From contig OZ038321.1 in assembly GCA_964035795.1 (NCBI GenBank), forward strand, positions 9,970,790-10,034,789: a stretch of DNA of 64,000 nucleotides, given 5' to 3'. The stretch is from Pterobdella sp. o SKG-2022. Lineage: Eukaryota; Annelida; Clitellata; Hirudinida; Piscicolidae. A program made the translations under genes and the position numbers. This document shows, piece after piece, positions 56,840-64,000 of the stretch (the first letter of the stretch is position 1; each line of letters begins with the position of its first letter). The notes beneath the pieces are model-generated. The model made no database searches. It was not told the DNA's origin and worked only from the letters and a program-made list of their open reading frames with translations.

Positions 56840-57846
56840 TTTTTGAAAGTTTGTTTAACTGAGAAAATTTAAAAGCAATTTTTGTGCCCATTATTAAGCA
56901 ACTATTTGCTTTGTTTAGTCTTATGATGTCACTATGCTAAGTAACTTATTTTCACGCTATCAATCAAATTTTCGCAAACTGCTTGCTTATGCCTGTTTTT
57001 CTATCTGGAAAGATCAAAATCTATAAACCTTATGTTAAAAATATTTAGTAAAAAACGGTGTTCATTTTTGAATAATCTATTATCATTTGTTTCATAAAGT
57101 TGTTTTTTATTGAACAGTTAGAAACAAATTATTTGGTTTACTGACAGTTTGTTCAAATTCAAATTTTTTTTTGAAGTTTATATAGTTTTCAATTAGTGGG
57201 GGTTTAAACTATAAATTTTAAAAATTTTTTGAAATTACTTTTGAATAGGTGTCATTGTTTCGAACTAAAGAATCTTTTCAATTTAAATTTAAACACCATT
57301 TTCATTTAAATGTCTTTCTTAATCTTTCTTTAGTTTCATTAAATCTAAATTTATTCAATAGTTTTTTTTTCAATTTTTTGAAGAAAAATTTAGTTTGGAC
57401 TGTTTGAATTAAATAAAATAGTAATTCTCAAAACTTTTTCTCAACGTTACTAATATCTTTAAATGTCATAGTTTCATAATATATCATGCAACATATAAAA
57501 AACATGTGAAAAAATTAAAAGTGAGTTTCAACGATATCAATTACCTATTGTAAAAACGTTAATTTGTAAAATCGTAAAGCGCAAGTAACATAATTTTTCG
57601 GAAAAAGTTTTTAGTGTAGAATGAGCGATTATGTTGTTAAAACAAGGTTGATTAGGTTTGTTTCATGATTTATGGCACTAGAAAATCTTTTGATAAATGT
57701 ATGAATTTTTTTCTAGAAATTTTGTGTTTGTTAATCTTTTTTTTTGAAAATTCATTCTTTTCTTCAATCTTATTAAGCATTTTTTTACATTCCTACCTTT
57801 TTACTATTTTAATAATTAGAATCTTTTTGTATTTCAACAAAACAAA
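56840..57846. other. intergenic, convergent gene ends
   Basis: This lies between the LRR gene (plus) and the minus-strand gene ending at 57847. It is AT-rich, and I see no genes or clear repeats in it. Confidence 0.5.
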
Positions 57847-57976
57847 TTATTTTGAATTCATTTTTTTGGGAATTTTGTAAGAAGGAGATAAAGGTTCAGG
57901 TTTGATGTTCCTAGATTGGTTTGCAAGGTCGATATTTGTGAACATATCGTCAAAGCCTTTTTCCACAACCTTTTCG
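57847..57976 (-). CDS. terminal exon of an Asn/Ser-rich, regulator-like gene
   Basis: The acceptor TTATTGATTTACAG (minus strand) is followed by C and then EKVVEKGFDDMFTNIDLANQ, SRNIKPEPLSPSYK and a TAA stop. The 42-residue tail contains IKPEP, a match to the psi-K-x-E sumoylation consensus followed by LSPS, a proline-directed phosphosite. This combination is common in transcription factors. The phase (one base completing a codon) fits the donor at 61951. Regulatory function is inferred. Confidence 0.6.
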
Positions 57977-60900
57977 CTGTAAATCAATAAAAATGAATAT
58001 TGATGATCCAAAAAAATTTTATTTTTATCAGTAATTTTAAAAAAATATGCAAAAATAATTTTTCATAATTATGGAAATTCACCAAACAAATTCATAAAAC
58101 TTTTTACATTTGTATATAGTTTAAATATATAAAAAACGAAATATTTTGAAACCTGGCGATTGTTTTATTTTTGGTTGCTATTTCCATTTTTTCCATTATT
58201 TCCATTTTGACAGGAAGTTTCTAAACGAATCAGTTAAATTGAAATGGCGATAAGAACTAAAACATATAAATAAACAAACAATTAAAGACGTTTTAATTCT
58301 AAAATTTCCAAAAACAGAACAAAAAAGAATTTTTTTATGATGATTTTTTGGTTAATTTCACAATTTATTTGAATTTAAATTTCCTGCATCATCATCAATT
58401 ATAACTATTTATGATGGAGAACAGGTTCATTTTTAGATTTTCCCCTTTGGAATTCTTTTTGTCAAGGGTGTACTTTTGAAAAAACTTTTCTTAGAAACAG
58501 GCTAGAACATGGCTTTTATCTATTGATAATCAACGAAATTTGAGTATGCAGAAAAATATCTATCAACATTGTACGTGTAGTAGCTTAAGAGTTTACATTG
58601 AAAGCAGCGACGCCTGACACTCACCATTTCGTTTGAAAACAGTTAATTGCGGGTTTTTTAAAACCTTGCAAAACTGATGTATTTATTTAAAAGGATTATA
58701 TTAATTTTTAAAAAAGTTGATGGGCGAGCGACCAATTCTCTTGTACTAGCGTTGAGGAGGCTTCCCCAAAGCCTCGTATTATATTCGCTAAAGTTTTAAA
58801 ATAAAAATTGTATCTAATTTTTAAAAATTACTACGGGATTGAGTATGAATATAAATATATTTTAAAACACAATTTAAAAAATTTCTTTTCCGAGTTTTAT
58901 TTGATTTTTAATATTAGAAATAAAAAAGACACTAAACTCAAAATTGTTGTATTTATAGCATTTTCACTAGTGAAGGGAGACATTGTTGCTATATTCTCAT
59001 CCGACGAAGCTTGGTGCTGAGAAGAATTTTTAGTATAATAATTCTGAATTAAATGTAATGTTCACCAATTTCGGTATTCAACATTGAAATATGTCGATTC
59101 AAAGATTCCTAACAAAGCTCTCTTTATTACATGTTTTTTGTACGGAAAATTTGCAACTTTGCAGACTAAATTACGTTTGGTTTATTTCATTTTGTTTCCA
59201 TAAATTTTTTTCAGTGCTTCTCGTGAGCACATATATGAAAGTTGCAGACCAAAAAATTTGAAATACAAGGTTTGAAATTGCCATACGACCACCAAGGCAT
59301 ATTTGTCTTTTAAAGGAAATTGAGAACATGTAGATATCTGTGAATTTCAAAAAACCTGCTCCTTCTCATTGCAAATGAGACTACTTCATTGTGAGTGCTT
59401 ATTTTAATTCCCAAAAACATTTTCGCGTTTTTGAAATAAGCATATCTTTTCAAAAAAAAGACTGCTATGTAAATTCGTATTTTTCCTTCATTATAATGGT
59501 TTTTTTGCATTGCGTAACTGTTAGAAATAGTAACGATAAAAGTAATTATTTCATAATTAAAAAACTGTTTCCCAAGCTTCTAGTATTAATAAAAAGTAGT
59601 TTTTGCTGAATATAAGTTATTTTTGGCTTGAATATATGCTAATTTCAACTAAACTACGTCAAAATACCATAAGTGAGAAAAAGTATTGGTGCCAGTGTAA
59701 CCTACAGGTTAGACCTACTTTTCAATCTTATCAAACTAGTTTGTTTTTTGTTCGATTTTTCTTTTATAAAACATTTCAGAATAAAGTATATTTATATCAA
59801 AATTTTTTTTTATTAAATAAAAAAAAGATTTAATTTTATTTCAAGTCAATTCTTAAAGGATGTGCACGCTTTTTAGATTTTTGCTTAAAGTTGCTTGAAT
59901 CAAACTAAAATCTTTATATGGGAAATTAGAGAAAGTTTGTCAAAAGAAATTTTTTTAATTAAAATAAGACCGCATAATAAAAATAATTAATAAAAAAAAA
60001 GAAATTATTTTTACCTGATTTTTTATAAAATTTTAAACATAATGTCGCCTACAAGTTACACTGGGCGTTAATGGGTTTGTAGCATATTGTGGAATAATTA
60101 AGATCAATTAAACTTATTTAATTCAAGCATAATGACGCTCAAGTTTTTCAAAGTATTGACTTGGAAATAATCTTTTTTTATTATCATTTATTGAGAGCAC
60201 GTATTTGCATGTGCGAACCCATCGGGATGAGCCAACAGTAATGGAAACAACATATTTAACTAAACCCCCTAAGGTTTTCGTAAAATAATCTTACATTGTC
60301 TTACGAAAAGCTTAGTCAATTTATTTAAATAAAAAAAAACATCGTATTCGACAAAGGTTTCACGAAACTCTTAGTGATCGTACAACACCTTTGAAGTTTA
60401 TCCTCTGACTCCAAAGATGATGAAAAAATAACAACTAGTGTACTGACACACCATGAAAAGATTCACTATTTACTTATTTTGATTTTATTTGAATTCTCAA
60501 AAAATTCTTCGTTTGAACAAATTGGGCAGATAGTACAAACGAATTTTTGGTAACAGCCAACTAGTTTGGCTGTTTAAAAACTTCGACTCACAAAAGTCAT
60601 TTTCTGCTGCAGGAAAAATACAGTCAACGTAGAAACCAGCAAGACAAATCCCTATATAGTCTTCAAAAGATCAGATGACTTCTCTTTTTAAAAACAAAGC
60701 TGGATCATTATTCTGTTTTCTACAGACTGTAGTCCGTTTCTACCAAATCCAGGCCTTGTTCTTTAAAAACTTTGACCCCGAGAGCCTGTGATTCGACTTA
60801 GTGGAAGCAAGTGTTATGGTAAGAAGGGGTCCAAAGTGATGAAAAACAAAGAGCATTATCCATTGCTCTGGGCTTAACAAAACTGGTAAAAACCAATTTG

Positions 60901-61950
60901 ATTATTTCTACATTTCAAAACTATCTTAAGCATAAAAAGATTTGAGAGTATTTAGTGTACACCTTAGCAAGCCTATCTATTATTGTTTTTCAGTGCGTTT
61001 TAATTCTAAGTAGTATTTCATCGATAAACTCCATTTTTCCATAAAATAATAATTTGCGTAATTTACACTATTTTTTTAAAATCTTGGAACATAATTTTTT
61101 CAAAATCTTTGTATTGACTCAATGTAGTTCAACGTCGATGAATCTTCACCAGTGTTGAAGATCTCTAAATGTATTCCCCAAAACCTCGGGCTGTCTCATC
61201 GCTAAACTTTTTGTTATCTTGTATGGTTTTTTTTTCAATTTGAGTCAAACTTCAAGGATTTTTTTTATCGAACTTCGTGGAATTTTATGGATGTCAGTTA
61301 GGAGACGTATTGAGTTACTTCTGGTTGAAGTATCTACTTAACATCTAAAACTCTTAATTTACTGAGTAAGGCTCTATCAACTGATCGAATGAGCGCCATA
61401 TCGTTTAATGAAGGAACATACATAAGTTTCAGATCAACTTGGAATTTATTAAAATTTGCTTGTAAGGATACTTTTCACTCCATATTTTCACCTGAAGCAT
61501 TTTAACTCGGGTCTTACTTTTAAGATTTTCGTAGCGTTTACTTTTTTAAAAATCTCTTTTGGAGCAATATCAATAAAAAATTTGTCATTGTTTAATTAGA
61601 TAGATGCTTTATTCTTAATGAAACCGAATTTTCAATGTATTTAAAGTCTTTGCTCAAACTGTTTCTAGACCATGTTCGTTTGACAGCTCTGTTATCTATT
61701 ATGTAGGATCACTCTTAATTCAGGGTTTTCTGGGAGGTTTTGATCTTTTAGTCTTTCCAAGGCTAGCTACAAAACAACTGCTAATAAGGTATAAGAAAAA
61801 TTTAAATAAATAATTTTCAAAGTAACTTTTTTAGATGAGTATTCTAATAACAATAAATTAATATTTAAAGTGAAAAAATATTGCAATGACTGAAAATATA
61901 TACTAATAGTAGTATTAACTTTGTTGTTGTTTTTCATTTGAGATTCGTAC
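57977..61950 (-). other. intron of the regulator-like gene
   Basis: This 4-kb AT-rich span contains the piggyBac-like remnant at 59200-59510 and a short MITE-core match (TTTTCGTAAAATAATCTTACATTGTCTTACGAAAAGC, about 60273-60311). I found no further exon with confidence, but a small one could be missed. Confidence 0.45.
59200..59510 (-). mobile_element. piggyBac-like transposase remnant
   Basis: The minus strand reads MFLGIKIS, a deletion, then VVSFAMRRSRFFEIHRYLHVLNFL, a stop, and KDKYALV. The 'M.R.RF.EI.RYLH' block is typical of DDE_Tnp_1_7 (piggyBac) proteins, and FLGI occurs just before it in the family. Only about 60 residues remain. No catalytic Asp can be placed, and no TTAA-flanked termini were found. 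Confidence 0.5.
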
Positions 61951-62540
61951 TGCAGTTTTTGCACAGAACAGCTGAAGCGTTTCAAATTTCTATTTAAAGC
62001 GTTATGCTGTTTATCGTTATAACTATTATAGTATAAATTTTTTGGACTTGAAAGAGAATTTGGGTTCAAATCGTTGTTTCTGTTTCCCAAGTCATTGTTA
62101 ACTTCTAAATTAGAAATATTGTTTTTATCATAATTGAAAGAATGGTTTAAAATTCCTGAAGTGAAACTGAGATCAATAAGATCGTTTGAAGAAGGTCGAG
62201 GAAAAGTGCTTGATGAAAGGTCTTGAATTGCTTGTTGATTTTGTTGATGCTGGTTTTCACTTAGAAATTGGTACATTAAAAACTGATTGCTTAAATTGAT
62301 ATCATTACTATTATAATTGTGGCACATTGATGAGCTCTGCATTTGACAATTGTTTGACCCATGAAAAGAATTGTAGCTATTTAAAGATTTATCATCAACT
62401 AATTGGTTTTGAGAAAAAGAAGTAAATTGATGTAATGAAGAATTGGTTGAATAATGAGGAAACGTTTGGTGAATTTTCTGCATACATGTATTTTGTGGGT
62501 TATGATGATACAAGGGGACATTCAGAGCTCCCAGTGAATA
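61951..62540 (-). CDS. internal exon of the same regulator-like gene, low-complexity Asn/Ser/Gln-rich
   Basis: The acceptor CTGTACTTACAG is followed by 590 nt of open frame. It starts YSLGALNVPLYHHNPQ and contains QFLMYQFLSENQHQQNQQ, DLSSSTFPRPSSNDLIDLSF, NNDLGNRNNDLN and RFSCSVQKL. The donor GCA|GTACGA leaves phase 2, which the C of the next exon completes as His. The frame would stay open past this donor to 61767, but turns hydrophobic and AT-rich. Low complexity with Q/N/S runs resembles activation domains. No DNA-binding domain is in the window; upstream exons should lie to the right. Confidence 0.6.
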
Positions 62541-62879
62541 CTGTAAGTACAGTGAATGAAATTTTATTTTTCGTTATTGGAAAAAGTTTCAAAGCTTACA
62601 CTTTATAGAATAAAACGACAAAGCAATTTAGTACCATCTTTAAAAGACGCGGTTTTAATAAAAATTTCTGAAAATGAAACGAGAACAATTATATTTATAT
62701 ATATTACTATGGAAACGTAGATAACAGATTTTAATAGAAACTATACCAACGATTTATTGAATTTGTCAAAAGTTTTAGTTTGAATAAAAAAAACATCAAA
62801 GGAAATTTCTTCATTTTATGATGCTATTTAAAAACAATTAACAAAAAATTGATACATGAAGTACTGAAATTTAAATATA

Positions 62880-63665
62880 AATATTTAATTTTTCTCACAG
62901 AAAAGCCCTGACTCTAATTGCCATGAACAAACTGTGGATGCTTTGGTAAAAAAACAAAATTAGTCAAAAAAAAATTGAGAATGTTCAACGTATATATTCT
63001 TTTCATTTCTAGTCCAAATGTCTAGTATTGGAAAGCATAGGTTTGATGTTGAAGGTCCAAATTTGTGGAACGGCTTGCCGGAAGGCTTAAGAAGGGTTAG
63101 GAAAGTGATTGACTTTAGAAAGAGGCTAAAAACTAGTTTTTTTTTTAAATATTAAGCTGTTATAACCTATTATTATAATAAAATATTTTACAAATATCAA
63201 GTGATCTTGAAACTCTCTGGGTTAAACATCACTGTAATAAACCTCGTAAATTATTATTATTTGTCCTTATATTGCTTTACAATTGTGGCACATGGTCATT
63301 CATGAAGATAGGTAAGAACGAGCTGGACGCATTCCACCGACGTTTTCTTCAGAGGGTCATAGGCGTTTTTTAGCCAGAAAAAATCACAGAAAATGAACTA
63401 TATTGCAAAAAAAACAAAAAAAATCAGCTCAACGATAAGACACTGAAAACTTACTTTACTAGGAAATATACTGAGACTGAGTTCAGCTCACCTGCACAAA
63501 AAACAATGAATGCATACTTCCACGCTCCAACCATACCAACCCGATGGCAAACAAAAACAACTATAGGCTCTTTTATACAAAAAAACCTTAAATCTTTCAA
63601 CATCAATTTAATAACTTGGAAGATTTGCATAAAGTAAGAACAACTGTCGTTGACAAAAAACAATG
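62880..63665 (+). mobile_element. LINE 3' end, second copy of 22360-22860
   Basis: CTGACTCTAATTGCCATGAACAAACTGTGGATGC and later TGGTCATTCATGAAGATAGG, GAGCTGGACGCATTCCACCG, TCTTCAGAGGGTCATAGGCG and CATACTTCCACGCTCCAACC follow the 22360-22860 sequence step by step. They encode a K/ELDAFHRRFLQRVIGVF-type tail. A CR1 end (63005-63250) interrupts it. Confidence 0.7.
63005..63250 (+). mobile_element. nested CR1/L2-like 3' end
   Basis: SSIGKHRFDVEGPNLWNGLP, EGLRRVRKVIDFRKRLKTSF then a stop: the classic 'R-F-V-GP-LWN-LP--LR----L--FK--LK' CR1/L2 terminus. The homologous copy at 22450-22470 lacks these approximately 250 bp, which shows that this is an insertion. Too short for usual ORF finding. Confidence 0.8.
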
Positions 63666-63761
63666 TATAAAACTTATTAGCAATGAACAATGTTTTTAAC
63701 TACATTTTTTTCAAAAAAATGAAAGTTTGAATTATTGTAAATATTAATAATATAAAAATTT

Positions 63762-63995
63762 TTGAAATGGCAAAAAAAACTAGAAAGTAAAAAAAAACAA
63801 AAAAAAAGAGATTTTGAAAATAAAGGAGAATTTAAAAATAATTGTTTATCAATAAAGCGGTTAAATCAGAACAAGAAAACAAATGAAAAAAAAATATATA
63901 AATTAGAAAAAGCTATGAAAAAAATCGGTGAAAATGAAAAACAAAAATTGCAAAATAAATTGACAAACAAAAAAGCTACAGATGGTAGAAAGTAG
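63762..63995 (+). other. Lys-rich open frame at the window edge
   Basis: A 77-codon frame without ATG near its start is almost entirely Lys/Asn/Glu/Gln (KKQKKRDFENKGEFKNN, KLEKAMKKIGENEKQKLQ). It could be a coiled-coil exon, but A-rich DNA gives such frames by chance. Confidence 0.2.
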
Positions 63996-64000
63996 AATAG

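Overview
The window is nuclear DNA of an invertebrate animal: strongly AT-rich, with long introns, GT..AG splice sites and very many decayed retrotransposons. The species cannot be fixed from sequence alone. The mix of CR1/L2-like, RTE-like and ingi-like LINEs with Penelope-like elements (PLEs) fits a cnidarian, crustacean, tunicate or mollusc. None of the host genes is one uninterrupted ORF, so they had to be rebuilt by joining exons whose splice phases agree.

Three host genes can be supported. (1) Plus strand, 2253-13775: a six-exon METTL24-like (Methyltransf_22/FkbM-like) type II membrane protein of 304 residues. All five junctions are in phase, and its introns are filled with LINEs and MITEs. 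(2) Plus strand, 44355-56796: a two-exon secreted leucine-rich-repeat protein of 492 residues with LRRNT and LRRCT caps. Its 11-kb intron holds a PLE, two LINE pieces and a tRNA-like sequence. (3) Minus strand, 62540 down to 57847: the last two exons of a gene for an Asn/Ser/Gln-rich protein ending in an IKPEP sumoylation-like motif, probably a transcriptional regulator. Its upstream exons lie at or beyond the right edge. A possible fourth gene is a lone terminal exon on the minus strand at 18616-18756.

The rest is mobile DNA, region by region. 1-5 kb: LINE 3' end, a TIR/MITE element, an RTE-like LINE carrying a MITE, and an inverted LINE piece. 8-18 kb: four LINEs (three minus, one plus). 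19.5-23.5 kb: an unclassified repeat, LINE pieces and a tRNA-like sequence. 24-31.6 kb: a MITE, a minus RTE, a conspicuously GC-richer ingi/I-like LINE with RNase H, and a LINE inside an unclassified repeat. 34-44 kb: a PLE with terminal repeats and GIY-YIG domain, an inverted-repeat composite around a LINE, inverted CR1 ends, and a second PLE. 47.3-49 kb: a third PLE. 51.9-54.6 kb: repeat, LINE, CR1 and PLE terminal repeat. 59.3 kb: a piggyBac-like remnant. 62.9-63.7 kb: a LINE 3' end with a nested CR1 end. All transposon ORFs are broken by stops, frameshifts or deletions.

The least explained signal is a 30-bp structured motif that recurs in at least six places, mostly in PLE terminal repeats. 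It consists of two overlapping 6-bp helices, and one copy carries a compensatory base change.
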